Counted from the stretch's first letter, positions 18,816 through 27,661 are shown. The stretch: 64,000 nt of DNA from Lactobacillus kimbladii (GCF_014323605.1 NZ_SCMB01000002.1:248001-312000); one strand, 5' to 3'. Notes: generated by a model not told the origin, from the sequence alone. Numbers and translations are program-made.

Positions 18816-19733
18816 TTAATGACTGCGCTTTCTTTGAATATATTCAGCTAAACGACCCACTGAATACTTTACTTCTCCGTAATTAAGCGTTACTATCGCA
18901 GCATTTACACATGTCCCCAGTAAAAAGAGGATTGAGGAAATATTCAACCACAACATGAAAATAATAAAAGTACCGATAATGCCATAGTTTTCCCAGCTAA
19001 TACGAAAATGATGCAGATAGAAACTAAAAAGCCAGGAAAGAATAATCCAGCCGAATAATGTAGTAAAAACACCTGGCCAGATAACTTTTTTCTTTAATCT
19101 GATGTTGGGTAAAAAATAATTGACATAATACAGTGAGCCTATCATTGTGATAATAATTACTGGGTAACGATAACTAAAAATTTTTTCAATTTCACCAACA
19201 GAAAAAGAGAAAATTGGGCGTAAAAATTCGAGTACCTGCTGACCAAAAATCAAAGTTAAATTAAGCAAGGCAAATACTATAATCATGAGGTTGGTCAACA
19301 TAATCGTAATAGATCTTGTCCAGACAGTGACCTGCCATTTTTGCTTTAATTCTTGAGCACGAACACCATAGATGCGATTCATACCAATTCTAATAGCATT
19401 AACTAACGAAGAAACAGACCATAATGCCAATATAATACCGAATGAAATATAACCACTTGATTTGCTTTTTAATAATGAGTTAATTATCGGCATAATAAAT
19501 TTAGCAATTTTATCTGGAAAAATAAGTTTTAAATAACTGGCAATCGGTTCAGTATTAATATTAAATAACGGCAAAATATTTCCGATAATAATAATTAACG
19601 GAAATATCGAAAACAAAACGTAGTAGGCAATCGCAATTGCGCTTGTTAAAACTTCACCTTGAGTAAATTTCAAGGAAACAGTTTTATAAAATAAAAAAGA
19701 GCGTTTCCTGATTGCCTCAGCTTTTTTACCCAT
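18816..19733 (-). CDS. YihY/BrkB family membrane protein
   Basis: A 305-residue protein with about six transmembrane segments (for example near residues 33-56, 95-112, 139-163, 191-210, 221-243, 250-275). It has the family hallmarks AIAYYVLFSIFPLIIIIGN and SYVNYFLPN-like segments (LYYVNYFLPN). The family was once called ribonuclease BN, but it is now regarded as a membrane protein of unclear, possibly lipid- or envelope-related, role. It lies five bases after the map stop, so it is co-transcribed with map. Confidence 0.88.
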   Translation of the reverse strand: MGKKAEAIRKRSFLFYKTVSLKFTQGEVLTSAIAIAYYVLFSIFPLIIIIGNILPLFNINTEPIASYLKLIFPDKIAKFIMPIINSLLKSKSSGYISFGIILALWSVSSLVNAIRIGMNRIYGVRAQELKQKWQVTVWTRSITIMLTNLMIIVFALLNLTLIFGQQVLEFLRPIFSFSVGEIEKIFSYRYPVIIITMIGSLYYVNYFLPNIRLKKKVIWPGVFTTLFGWIILSWLFSFYLHHFRISWENYGIIGTFIIFMLWLNISSILFLLGTCVNAAIVTLNYGEVKYSVGRLAEYIQRKRSH

Positions 19734-19738
19734 GCAAT

Positions 19739-20566
19739 TTAATCATCCATTTCGTCAAAATGTGGTAAGTACTTTTCATAGCCATCATATGGCTTTTGTA
19801 GCGTTAAAATTTTAGGACCATCCTTAGTTATTGCAAAGGTATGTTCAAATTGTGCGGATTTTGAGCCATCCGGTGTAGCGTAAAAGACCCAATCATCTTT
19901 TGGATCCGCAACGCTTTTTTCAACAATGCGCCAGTCACCACCCGCTTCAACCATTGGTTCACAGGTAATAGTCATTCCTTCGCGCAATCTTAGTCCGTGT
20001 CCTGCCTTACCCCAATGTGGTACTTCGGGATCTTCATGAATGCTGGGTTGAATGCCGTGTCCGACTAATTCTTTAACGTCACCATAGTGATGTTCATCTT
20101 CTACAAAATGTTGTATTGCGGCCCCGATGTCCCCAATGCGATTACCTAAAACTGCCTGATCAATACCTAAGTACATGGCTTTTTTAGTTGTATCCATCAA
20201 ATCCTGATCAGCTTGAGAAATTTCACCTACTGGGTAAGTAGTACAAGAATCTGTTTCAAAGCCATTGAGATTGCAAGTCACATCAACCTTGACCAAATCC
20301 CCTTCCTTTAAAATTGTGTCTTTACGTGGAGTAGCGTGGGCGATCTGGTCATTAACAGAAATACATGTCCCATATTTGTAACCTTCAAAGCCCTGCTCTG
20401 ACAACCTGCCACCACGACTTTTGACAAAATCTTGACAAAATTCTTCAATTGACCAAGTGGTAATTTCGGGCTTAATTACTTCCCTTAGACCTTCAAACAT
20501 TGATGCTAATAACCTGCCTGAAGCTTGCATGCCCTTCAATTCTCTAATGGATTTAATTGTAATCAA
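19739..20566 (-). CDS. map: Methionine aminopeptidase, type I
   Basis: A 275-residue metalloprotease that removes the initiator methionine from new proteins. The metal ligands are visible as the aspartates of KVDVTC and FETDSCT, the histidine of GHGIQPSIHEDP, the glutamate of ITCEPMV, and QFEHTFAIT. A C-terminal tail of about 20 residues (KPYDGYEKYLPHFDEMDD) extends beyond the usual core. In front of it lies a short divergent intergenic region shared with the flavodoxin gene. Confidence 0.94.
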   Translation of the reverse strand: MITIKSIRELKGMQASGRLLASMFEGLREVIKPEITTWSIEEFCQDFVKSRGGRLSEQGFEGYKYGTCISVNDQIAHATPRKDTILKEGDLVKVDVTCNLNGFETDSCTTYPVGEISQADQDLMDTTKKAMYLGIDQAVLGNRIGDIGAAIQHFVEDEHHYGDVKELVGHGIQPSIHEDPEVPHWGKAGHGLRLREGMTITCEPMVEAGGDWRIVEKSVADPKDDWVFYATPDGSKSAQFEHTFAITKDGPKILTLQKPYDGYEKYLPHFDEMDD

Positions 20567-20635
20567 ATTTAAATTCTCCTCTATTAAATGATGTTTGATT
20601 ACATTATAGCGTTTTTTAAAAGTTTACTAAAGAAT

Positions 20636-20664
20636 TTCATTAATTACGCAAAATTAGGTATAAT
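20636..20664 (+). promoter_or_regulatory. Flavodoxin operon promoter
   Basis: TTCATT (20636-20641), 17-base spacer, TATAAT (20659-20664). The -10 is perfect and the -35 weak. Confidence 0.5.
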
Positions 20665-20702
20665 GTTTTGATGAATTAGTTTTTGTGAAAGGTATGAATT
20701 TA

Positions 20703-21149
20703 ATGAAAGCTAGAATAGTCTATGCAAGTATGACTGGCAACGATGCAGATATAGCAGATATTCTGGAAGAAGATTTACAAGATTTGGGCTTCGATGTGGA
20801 AACGAGCGAAGCTGAATTTACTGACGCCAGTGATTACTTATCAAGTGATTTGTGCATCTTTATTACTTATACCTATGGCGAAGGCACTATGACCGACGAT
20901 ATTGCAGATTTTTATGACCAACTAAATGACTTGGATTTAACTGGAAAATATTTTGCTGTGATGGGCAGTGGTGACATGATGTATGCCGATCATTTTTGTG
21001 AAAATGTCTTTGATTTTGAAAAAATGTTTAAGCAAGTTGGAGCAAAAGAAGTGACTAAACCAGTTACAATTGAAAATGCACCAAACGATAACGATATAGA
21101 TGCAATTGATAATGCAGCTAAGGAAATGGCTGATCAGTTAAATGGTTAA
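20703..21149 (+). CDS. Flavodoxin
   Basis: A 148-residue FMN-binding electron carrier. The phosphate-binding loop is ASMTGNDADIADIL near residues 7-20, and the isoalloxazine loop is TYTYGEGTMTDDI. The highly acidic character is typical. I start at the ATG at 20703 because GAAAGG is well spaced for it; an ATG nine bases earlier and a GTG at 20685 lie too close to or before the ribosome binding site. The gene overlaps the next by eight bases. Confidence 0.9.
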   Translation: MKARIVYASMTGNDADIADILEEDLQDLGFDVETSEAEFTDASDYLSSDLCIFITYTYGEGTMTDDIADFYDQLNDLDLTGKYFAVMGSGDMMYADHFCENVFDFEKMFKQVGAKEVTKPVTIENAPNDNDIDAIDNAAKEMADQLNG

Positions 21150-21675
21150 GAAAAAGAAAATGGATTCACAAAAATTTGACTCAATGTCTGATCCTAAAAT
21201 CCACCACTTAGCGCAAAAAGTGGTCAAAAGACATCGCAACTTATTTGTTTACATGATCTTTGGTTTTATAGCGGCTCTAATCAACACTGTGGTGTTTATG
21301 ATTTTGCATAAATGGTGGCATAGCGTTGTTTTAGTATCGAATACTATTGCATTTATTGTTTCTAACTTAGCTTCCTTTGTATTTAACCAAAAGGCTGTCT
21401 TTATCAATAACGTCGATCAGGAACATTCTAATTGGCAAAAGCTGATTGTTTTTTTCACCTATAGGATTATTAGTCTTATTCCTGACAGTTTAATTATGCT
21501 GGTTGGGTTGTCCTGGCTTCATTTAGATGCGTTGTTAGTAAAAATTGTTGATCAAATTTTAGTGGGTATTTTTAATTACCTCACTACCAGATCAGTTTTT
21601 CAAGCTCAAGAAACTACCATGATTGCACGGGCAAAAGAGAAAATTAAAGCACGTAAAGAAAAAAGTAATAAATAA
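21142..21675 (+). CDS. GtrA-like membrane protein
   Basis: A 177-residue protein with four transmembrane helices between about residues 35 and 150. It shows the GtrA pattern (FGFIAALINTVVFMIL, SNLASFVFNQKAVF, NYLTTRSVFQ). The family moves or assists undecaprenyl-linked sugars during wall polysaccharide decoration. Highly basic tails lie at both ends (KKKK and KEKIKARKEK). It overlaps the flavodoxin gene by eight bases; the exact start is uncertain because the nearest AAGGA is 17 bases from the ATG at 21142 and another ATG follows at 21160. Confidence 0.85.
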   Translation: MVKKKKMDSQKFDSMSDPKIHHLAQKVVKRHRNLFVYMIFGFIAALINTVVFMILHKWWHSVVLVSNTIAFIVSNLASFVFNQKAVFINNVDQEHSNWQKLIVFFTYRIISLIPDSLIMLVGLSWLHLDALLVKIVDQILVGIFNYLTTRSVFQAQETTMIARAKEKIKARKEKSNK

Positions 21676-21706
21676 AAGCCAAGAAAAAAATTTTCTTGGC
21701 TTTTTG
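21674..21706. terminator. Bidirectional terminator between gtrA-like gene and wecB
   Basis: AAAAGCCAAGAAAA / TTTTCTTGGCTTTTT hairpin with A and T runs, placed between two convergent genes. Confidence 0.88.
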
Positions 21707-21726
21707 TGTAACAAAATTTAGATAGC

Positions 21727-22869
21727 TCATTTAAAATCAGCTGGTTTTTCACCCTTATTTTGAGCAAAATAGTAAGCAATATCATCCATTATTCGTTCTG
21801 ATGCATGACCATCACCATAAGGATTCTTGGCGTTAGCCATTTGTTCATATACCTTTTTATTATCAAGTAACTCCAACATTGCGTTTCTAACATTATCAAC
21901 TTGTGTTCCCACTAATTTGAGTGTACCAGCTTTAACACCTTCTGGTCTCTCTGTAGTATCCCTTAAAACCAGTACTGGCTTATTTAATGCAGGAGCTTCT
22001 TCTTGAACCCCACCAGAATCTGTCATAATGAAGTAGCTTAATTTGGCTAAGTTATGAAAATCAACCACATCTAAAGGGGCAATCAAATGAATTCGCGAGT
22101 CATTACCTAAAATTTCGTGAGCAACTTTTTGGACACTTGGTGATAAATGCACAGGATAAATAATTTCAACATCATCATGGTTGTCTACGACCTGCTTCAT
22201 CACCTTAAAAACCCGTCTCATAGGTTCTCCCTGATTTTCCCTCCTGTGCATGGTCACAAGTATTATCTTGCTTCCAGGTTTAATCAGATCTAAAACCTCA
22301 TGGTGGTAATCACTTTGAACAGTTTCTTCCAAGGCATCAATAGCTGTATTACCAGTGATAAAAATATTATCAGAATTGTGGTTTTCTTTAATCAAGTTTT
22401 GCTTGCTAACCACAGTTGGTGCAAAATAAAGATCAGTTAAATCATCAGTCATTTGCCTGTTCATTTCTTCAGGAAAAGGTGAATACTTATTCCAGGTTCT
22501 AAGGCCTGCTTCAACGTGACCAAGTGGGCATTGAAGATAAAAGCTGGCCAAACCAGCAGCAAAGCTGGTAGTTGTATCTCCATGAACCAAAACAATATCT
22601 GGTTTAACTTCTTTTAGAACTTTTGTCATGTCGATTAATACTTTGGCTGTCACGCTCTCTAAAGTTTGGTTTTTCTTCATAATATTAAAGTCATACTCCG
22701 GCTTGATTTTAAATATATTAAGAACTTGATCCAGCATCTCTCGATGTTGTGCTGTAACCACCGTAACTTCTTCAAATCGATCATCTTTTTTTAGTCTCTG
22801 TACCAAAGGAGACATCTTTATCGCTTCCGGTCTGGTACCAAAAACAGTCATTACCCTAATTTTGCTCAT
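21727..22869 (-). CDS. wecB: UDP-N-acetylglucosamine 2-epimerase (non-hydrolysing)
   Basis: A 380-residue enzyme of the WecB/MnaA type that interconverts UDP-GlcNAc and UDP-ManNAc for teichoic acid linkage units and surface polysaccharide. Signature segments are TVFGTRPEAIKMSPL, VLVHGDTTTSFAAGLA, GHVEAGLRT, FITGNTAID and MTDSGGVQEEAPAL. I use the ATG at 22869: GGAGG lies just before it and itself overlaps the earlier ATG at 22881. It is a single gene. Confidence 0.94.
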   Translation of the reverse strand: MSKIRVMTVFGTRPEAIKMSPLVQRLKKDDRFEEVTVVTAQHREMLDQVLNIFKIKPEYDFNIMKKNQTLESVTAKVLIDMTKVLKEVKPDIVLVHGDTTTSFAAGLASFYLQCPLGHVEAGLRTWNKYSPFPEEMNRQMTDDLTDLYFAPTVVSKQNLIKENHNSDNIFITGNTAIDALEETVQSDYHHEVLDLIKPGSKIILVTMHRRENQGEPMRRVFKVMKQVVDNHDDVEIIYPVHLSPSVQKVAHEILGNDSRIHLIAPLDVVDFHNLAKLSYFIMTDSGGVQEEAPALNKPVLVLRDTTERPEGVKAGTLKLVGTQVDNVRNAMLELLDNKKVYEQMANAKNPYGDGHASERIMDDIAYYFAQNKGEKPADFK

Positions 22870-22966
22870 AATTTCCTCCATTTTATTAATATATTAGTAA
22901 ATTAGCTGCAAAAAAACAAGTAAATTATGGTTTAATAACTATTGAATAACAAAAGTTGGTGAAGAA

Positions 22967-23155
22967 ATGTATCATGGATTTAAATTATTACTAATTACAG
23001 GACTGTTAATAGTTTTAGCAGCTTTTTGTTTTGTCTTTAGTTTTGACGGCAGAAAGACAGTCAAATGCAGAAGAATTTTACTTGGAATAGCAGTAATTCT
23101 ATTCATATTAATTATCTTTTTAGTTATTCGTATTTTGAAATCACCTTTATATTAA
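22967..23155 (+). CDS. Small two-helix membrane protein
   Basis: A 62-residue hydrophobic protein with two transmembrane helices (about residues 6-25 and 37-55) joined by a short basic loop (DGRKTVKCRR). A GGTGA ribosome binding site is five bases before the ATG. No family is recognised. The clear start signal and helix-loop-helix composition favour a real small protein. Confidence 0.55.
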   Translation: MYHGFKLLLITGLLIVLAAFCFVFSFDGRKTVKCRRILLGIAVILFILIIFLVIRILKSPLY

Positions 23156-23223
23156 AAATATAGTAAGAAAATGCTCTAGATCAGTAACTACACAAATATT
23201 TATTTTATAAAAGTGTTTATTCT

Positions 23224-23253
23224 TTCACTTTATATATTAATTCGCTGTATAAT
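23224..23253 (+). promoter_or_regulatory. Promoter of the 23279 gene
   Basis: TATAAT at 23248-23253 with TTCACT at 23224-23229 (18-base spacer), 26 bases before the ATG. Confidence 0.5.
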
Positions 23254-23278
23254 GATTTTGAAAAGAGGTGAATAAATT

Positions 23279-23515
23279 ATGGGTAAGGCGGAAGTCTCCA
23301 AAAATGTTTGGGTCACTACTCACGGCGATAAATGGGCTGTTAAAATTGCTGGTAGCGGCAAAATCTCTAAAACTTTTGACAGAAAAGCTGATGCTTTAGA
23401 ATATGCAAAAAGTCTGGCACAAAAGAAAAAGACCGAACTAATTAGTCAAAAAAGAAACGGGCGTATTAATCTTAAAAATTCGTATGGTCGTGACAGTCCC
23501 AAAGCCTCAGGTTAA
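23279..23515 (+). CDS. DUF2188 family protein
   Basis: A 78-residue basic protein with the DUF2188 layout: VWVTTHGDKWAVKIAGSGK, then FDRKADALEYAKSLAQKKKTEL, then KRNGRINLKNSYGRDS. The fold is thought to be a small alpha/beta domain; no activity is established. AGAGGTGA precedes the ATG. It is monocistronic, with a terminator about 140 bases downstream at 23656. The stretch 23516-23655 carries no gene. Confidence 0.82.
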   Translation: MGKAEVSKNVWVTTHGDKWAVKIAGSGKISKTFDRKADALEYAKSLAQKKKTELISQKRNGRINLKNSYGRDSPKASG

Positions 23516-23655
23516 TATATATCGATACATTGTTATTACTACTATTTTCATATATTTTATCTATTCTGACATTTTAATTAATCTATATTTCTCAAACTAA
23601 AATATAAACTTTATTTTATTCATATTTACATAAATAACAAATCTTTCAAATTCTG

Positions 23656-23687
23656 GTCTGATTATCTTCTTGATAGTCAGACTTTTA
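23656..23687 (+). terminator. Terminator, + strand
   Basis: GTCTGATTATC, loop, GATAGTCAGAC followed by TTTTATTT. It overlaps the 3' end of the reverse-strand gene at 23685. Confidence 0.7.
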
Positions 23688-24125
23688 TTTGTCCACAATT
23701 ATTTTTACCCCTAAAATATCTGAACTATCAATACTATCTTCTTTTTTGTTACCAACAAATGTGTAGTTTGGCTTTGCTGCATTTTTGATTAAAACATTCG
23801 TTACAATAAAAGTTTTAATTGCACCATCTTTAAGTTTAAATTCAGCTTTTTTACCTTTTAGGACAAATTTTAATTCAAAGTATGTCATTTGATGTATAGC
23901 CAAAGAAAAATTGGCACTGCCTGGAATTGCATCAACCACTTGAGAGATAAAAACATCATCTTTTGGATCATCAGCCATAAAAATCATTTCAGGTTGGTCA
24001 TCATCTTCGTCCTCAATTTCATTAACAAAGATTGTTCTTTTGGTACCATCTTTTAATTTAAAAGTTACATTACGAGCCCGAAAATTATCTAAAACTTCGG
24101 GTAAAGACATTTTGTGTGGATTCAT
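23685..24125 (-). CDS. Hypothetical protein with an internal duplication
   Basis: A 146-residue protein made of two similar units of about 74 residues. Residues 20-37 (VTFKLKDGTKRTIFVNEI) and 93-111 (AEFKLKDGAIKTFIVTNV) align, and each is preceded by a similar helix (MSLPEVLDNF and MTYFELKFVL). The first unit carries an acidic insertion (EDEDDDQPE). No signal peptide, membrane helix or catalytic motif is seen. A ligand- or RNA-binding beta domain is possible but not shown. The leader in front can form nested hairpins (24175-24219). Confidence 0.65.
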   Translation of the reverse strand: MNPHKMSLPEVLDNFRARNVTFKLKDGTKRTIFVNEIEDEDDDQPEMIFMADDPKDDVFISQVVDAIPGSANFSLAIHQMTYFELKFVLKGKKAEFKLKDGAIKTFIVTNVLIKNAAKPNYTFVGNKKEDSIDSSDILGVKIIVDK

Positions 24126-24270
24126 TTTTAAAAATTCTAATTAAACTAAAAAAGCCAATCTTGTTTAAAACAGGACAGTTAAGCTGAAAATGATCCTGCT
24201 ACAAAGGATTAGCAACTGTTTTCTAATAAATTTAAAATCTGTAAAATTTGCATTTAAATTATACTTTATA

Positions 24271-24343
24271 TGACCCCGGTGAGATTCGAACTCACCTCTA
24301 CGGTTTAGGAGACCATTGTTCTATCCAGATAAACTACAGGGTC
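24271..24343 (-). tRNA. tRNA-Arg (anticodon CCT)
   Basis: The reverse strand folds as a 73-base cloverleaf: acceptor GACCCTG/CGGGGTC, D stem GTTT/GAAC, anticodon stem ATGGT/ACCGT with loop CTCCTAA, and T arm GTGAG-TTCGAAT-CTCAC, with discriminator A. Anticodon CCT reads AGG. CCA is not encoded. It lies downstream of the EIIC gene with no terminator in between. Confidence 0.95.
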
Positions 24344-24396
24344 GCAATAGATTAACTTTACCAAATTTGAGTGATAAAAGCCAATTTTTTTAGTAA

Positions 24397-25725
24397 CTAA
24401 TATTGACGAGTAAAATATGGTTGTGGCGCGTTAGAATCAGCGATCTTATCTGCCGCAAAAACAAAGGGTGTCCAGATGGCTAAAGCAATGAGCATGTTAA
24501 CAATTGACAATATAATAGCACGCCAATCATAATTGCAAGCTAGAAATGGTCCGATGATTGGTGGCACAACGGCAGGAACTGCTACTTGGACAGGATTAAC
24601 TAAATTCATCATGCTGACACCGTAAGAAAAAGCCACATTGACTAATGGGGCAAGGACAAATGGAATAAAATAAACGGGATTAAGAACTACAGGCAAGCCA
24701 AAAATAATTGGTTCATTGATATTAAAAATTCCTGGAGCTAGTGCAACTTTAGCAATTGTCCGGTAGTCACTCCTCTTGGAAAACAGCAGTATGGCCACAA
24801 TTAACATCAATGTTCCCCCTGCTCCTCCAAACCAAGCAAATGCGTCAAACGATCCGCGAACCCAAATAAAAGGTGCTTCTCTTCCTGCACGAGCAGCTGT
24901 GACGTTGACATTCTGGGCAGTTAACCAAATTGAATCTAAAATTGGAGCCCAAACGCTTAAGCCATTAAAACCAAAAAAGCTGAAAATCTGAACTAATAAG
25001 GTCACAAGCATTACCATGCCGAAGCCTTGGCCTAATTTTACTAAAGGGGTTTGAATCGAATTGAGCAGCCAGTTGCCAAAAAAAGTTCCCGTGATTGTCT
25101 GAAAGACAAAATTAATCATACCAACGCAAAATATCGCAATAATTGCGGGAATGAGTGAATCAAATGCCATCTGCTCTGCATAAGGCAAATTAGCAGAAAG
25201 GTGAAGTTTGATTCTCGCCCTAAAACAAAGGGCAAAGATAGCTACACCGATTGAGCCAAATAAAATTGCAGTAAAAATACCGGTAGTTGAAAATTGTGAA
25301 ATGTTAAAAGCTTTTTGAACAGGAACTACTTTGCCGTTAATTTTAAGTTTAGTTAAATTAGCAATGCTCATGGCCAAAGAAGACAGGGAAACAATTGCTC
25401 CGGCAACTGGATCAACTTCCATGCTTTTAGCTAAATGATAACCTAAAGACATTGACAAAAAGAGGGCAAATAAAGCAAAAGTACCACGCCAAACTACATT
25501 ACATACTAACGAGAGTGGCTGCATTGCCCAAGCAAAAGTATACCAGCCTAATTCGGTCTTGGCTGCAGCAATCAGGCTTTTGATCAAAACAGCAAGGGAA
25601 CCTGCAATAGTAATAGGCATTACTGAGACAAATGCATCCCTTAATGCCACCAGCCAGTGAGTTTGCCCTAATTTATTTGCTAAAGGCAAAATATAGTCTT
25701 CCAGCCAAGCTACTAATCGACTCAT
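24397..25725 (-). CDS. PTS EIIC permease, cellobiose/lactose family
   Basis: A 442-residue polytopic membrane protein with about ten transmembrane helices that would carry and phosphorylate a beta-glucoside or diacetylchitobiose-like sugar. The family signature is GIFNINEPIIFGLPVVLNP with its conserved glutamate, preceded by GGAGGTLMLIVAIL; the N-terminus PLANKLGQTHWLVALRDAF is also typical. No EIIA or EIIB gene is next to it, so it must borrow these from elsewhere or have another role. The start overlaps the helicase gene by four bases (ATGA). Confidence 0.9.
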   Translation of the reverse strand: MSRLVAWLEDYILPLANKLGQTHWLVALRDAFVSVMPITIAGSLAVLIKSLIAAAKTELGWYTFAWAMQPLSLVCNVVWRGTFALFALFLSMSLGYHLAKSMEVDPVAGAIVSLSSLAMSIANLTKLKINGKVVPVQKAFNISQFSTTGIFTAILFGSIGVAIFALCFRARIKLHLSANLPYAEQMAFDSLIPAIIAIFCVGMINFVFQTITGTFFGNWLLNSIQTPLVKLGQGFGMVMLVTLLVQIFSFFGFNGLSVWAPILDSIWLTAQNVNVTAARAGREAPFIWVRGSFDAFAWFGGAGGTLMLIVAILLFSKRSDYRTIAKVALAPGIFNINEPIIFGLPVVLNPVYFIPFVLAPLVNVAFSYGVSMMNLVNPVQVAVPAVVPPIIGPFLACNYDWRAIILSIVNMLIALAIWTPFVFAADKIADSNAPQPYFTRQY

Positions 25726-26954
25726 TTTTGCTCCTTTCTTTTCAAATAATGGGGATGATAGCCCTTATTTTTATTCTTGTGCTTTTTATGTTTTTTGCTT
25801 GATCCACTAACCTTCTTTTCTTCAGCTGCGTCCTGTTTCTTACTTTTCTTTTTACGCGGCACTCTAGTAGTTAAACGGAACCCTGCAAAGTATACCCGTT
25901 CAATTTTAACACTCTGCTCAAGCAGCTTCCTAAGATCACGCAGATCATGATCATCACCTAAAGTTACCACAAATCCCTTGGCCCCCATGCGCCCAGTTCG
26001 TCCAGCACGATGCATGTACGTGTTAATTTCACTAGGGATGTCGTAATTTACCACATATGTTACCCCAGCAATGTCTAAACCACGGGCAGCCAAGTCTGTT
26101 CCTAGAAGCAATTTGATTCTGCCAACTTTAAAATTATTAAGAGCTTCCTCTCTTTTCTGCTTGCCAAAGTCATTAGCTAAAATACCAAATTTAGTCTTAG
26201 TATGTGCCAAAATACCGGCAAAACGCATCATAGTTTGGTTTGAATCAAAAAACAGAATGCCTTTAAAACCATCAAGGCGCATCAATCGCTGAATAAAATC
26301 AATTTTATGGGCATTATCTATTTGTAAAAAATAATTTTTTACAGTTGATTTCTGTTCTGGTCGGACATCAATCGTGATAAATTTGCGAGCAAAAATATCT
26401 TCTGCCTGTTTGGTTATCTCTGATTCAGTAGCACCAAAAAGCAAGATCTGCGAATCAGCTGTCATATTTTGTCCTAAAGAACTTAATAATTCCATTTTAT
26501 TAAATTCTAAAACGTCATCCGCCTCATCTACTACCAGAGTTCTTATTTGATTAACTTTGATGCGATTGGCTGAAAAGAAATCAAAAAATCTTCCGGGAGT
26601 GGCAACGACAATTTCAGGATGTTTCTTTTTTAAATTATCTTCTTGACGTTTGCGATTACCAGCTCCAACAAGTGTAATTCCCGTTAAAGCAAGAGCATGA
26701 ATAAAAGGGTTAATGGCATGGCGAATCTGCACCGCTAATTCTGTTGTTGGTGCAATAATAATTAAACTATTGGGTTTGCCTTTTTCTACTTTTTCCAGCG
26801 CAGGTAAAGCATAAGCTAAAGTCTTTCCGGTTCCCGTTTTTGCAAGTGCAATACAACTTGCACCATTTAAAATTGGAGTGCGCGTTTCCTGCTGAATCAA
26901 AGTTGGTTCAGCCATTTTTAATTTTGTTAAAACTGCTTGAATTTCTTGTTTCAT
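25722..26954 (-). CDS. DEAD-box RNA helicase
   Basis: A 410-residue helicase with motif I AKTGTGKT, Ia PTTELAVQI, Ib TPGRFFD, II VDEADDV, V DLAARGLDIAG and VI HRAGRTGRMG. Motif III reads GAT instead of the usual SAT. The tail is very lysine-rich (GSSKKHKKHKNKNKG), as in CshB-like helicases working on ribosome assembly or mRNA decay. The start overlaps the upstream GH25-like gene by one base (TAATG), and its end overlaps the EIIC gene. Confidence 0.93.
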   Translation of the reverse strand: MKQEIQAVLTKLKMAEPTLIQQETRTPILNGASCIALAKTGTGKTLAYALPALEKVEKGKPNSLIIIAPTTELAVQIRHAINPFIHALALTGITLVGAGNRKRQEDNLKKKHPEIVVATPGRFFDFFSANRIKVNQIRTLVVDEADDVLEFNKMELLSSLGQNMTADSQILLFGATESEITKQAEDIFARKFITIDVRPEQKSTVKNYFLQIDNAHKIDFIQRLMRLDGFKGILFFDSNQTMMRFAGILAHTKTKFGILANDFGKQKREEALNNFKVGRIKLLLGTDLAARGLDIAGVTYVVNYDIPSEINTYMHRAGRTGRMGAKGFVVTLGDDHDLRDLRKLLEQSVKIERVYFAGFRLTTRVPRKKKSKKQDAAEEKKVSGSSKKHKKHKNKNKGYHPHYLKRKEQK

Positions 26955-27661
26955 TATTGTGTTAATTGTCCGTATTTCTCCTTGTACTGGGTAACTGTAC
27001 CATTGTATGTTAGCATAACTACCCCACTTTCTAAATTTCTTACAGACTTTACCCGGCCGTCATTGTTATAGCGCCAAAATGAATATTGCATTTTGTTCGG
27101 GGCCTTTTTGCCACCAGTAATGAACTGTACACCATGGGGAAAATATTTTTTATATTTAACTGGGATATCTACCATGACGCGTTTATTTAATCCTTGAAGC
27201 ATGCCAGCAAATTGAGCCATTTGTTTAATATATGATAAATCATAGCTATCAATAGCTGGTTCTATACAAATTGGTAAACTTCCCGTGTCTGTGCCCACCT
27301 TTTTCAGAAAATACTGATAGTGCTGCAATGGTGTTGATTCATTGCTGTAGGCAACAATAGTACCAAAAGCCAGTTTAGTTCCTAATATTTGATCACGATA
27401 TGACAGATAATCATCGTCGAAGTATGAACGTCCCTGTGTACTTCTCAAATAGACAAATGAAATACCGTTAGACTGTAGTTCATGTAAATCAACATAACCG
27501 TAATCCTGGTTTAATTCGACGCCAATTGCGCTTGAATTACCATTTGGCGGCAATGTCGTCTGGTTATGCATATTGGCTATGCCAGTGATAAGAAGTCCAA
27601 TTGCAACAACTAGTAAGATTAGAATTGCAGGTAGCGTAAACTTATGATGAAACCTTTTCAT
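26954..27661 (-). CDS. GH25-like (lysozyme-fold) surface protein, probably catalytically altered
   Basis: A 235-residue protein with an N-terminal membrane anchor (about residues 8-29) and a GH25 barrel outside the cell. Fold motifs are GVELNQDYGYVDLHEL, FVYLRSTQGRSYFDD and the FWRYNNDGRV end. In active GH25 lysozymes the first motif carries Asp, here Glu49. The catalytic DxE at the end of the LPxxLDxE strand reads E134-P-A136. Both catalytic positions therefore differ, suggesting lost or changed activity. It is first of a three-gene operon with the helicase and EIIC. Confidence 0.8.
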   Translation of the reverse strand: MKRFHHKFTLPAILILLVVAIGLLITGIANMHNQTTLPPNGNSSAIGVELNQDYGYVDLHELQSNGISFVYLRSTQGRSYFDDDYLSYRDQILGTKLAFGTIVAYSNESTPLQHYQYFLKKVGTDTGSLPICIEPAIDSYDLSYIKQMAQFAGMLQGLNKRVMVDIPVKYKKYFPHGVQFITGGKKAPNKMQYSFWRYNNDGRVKSVRNLESGVVMLTYNGTVTQYKEKYGQLTQ

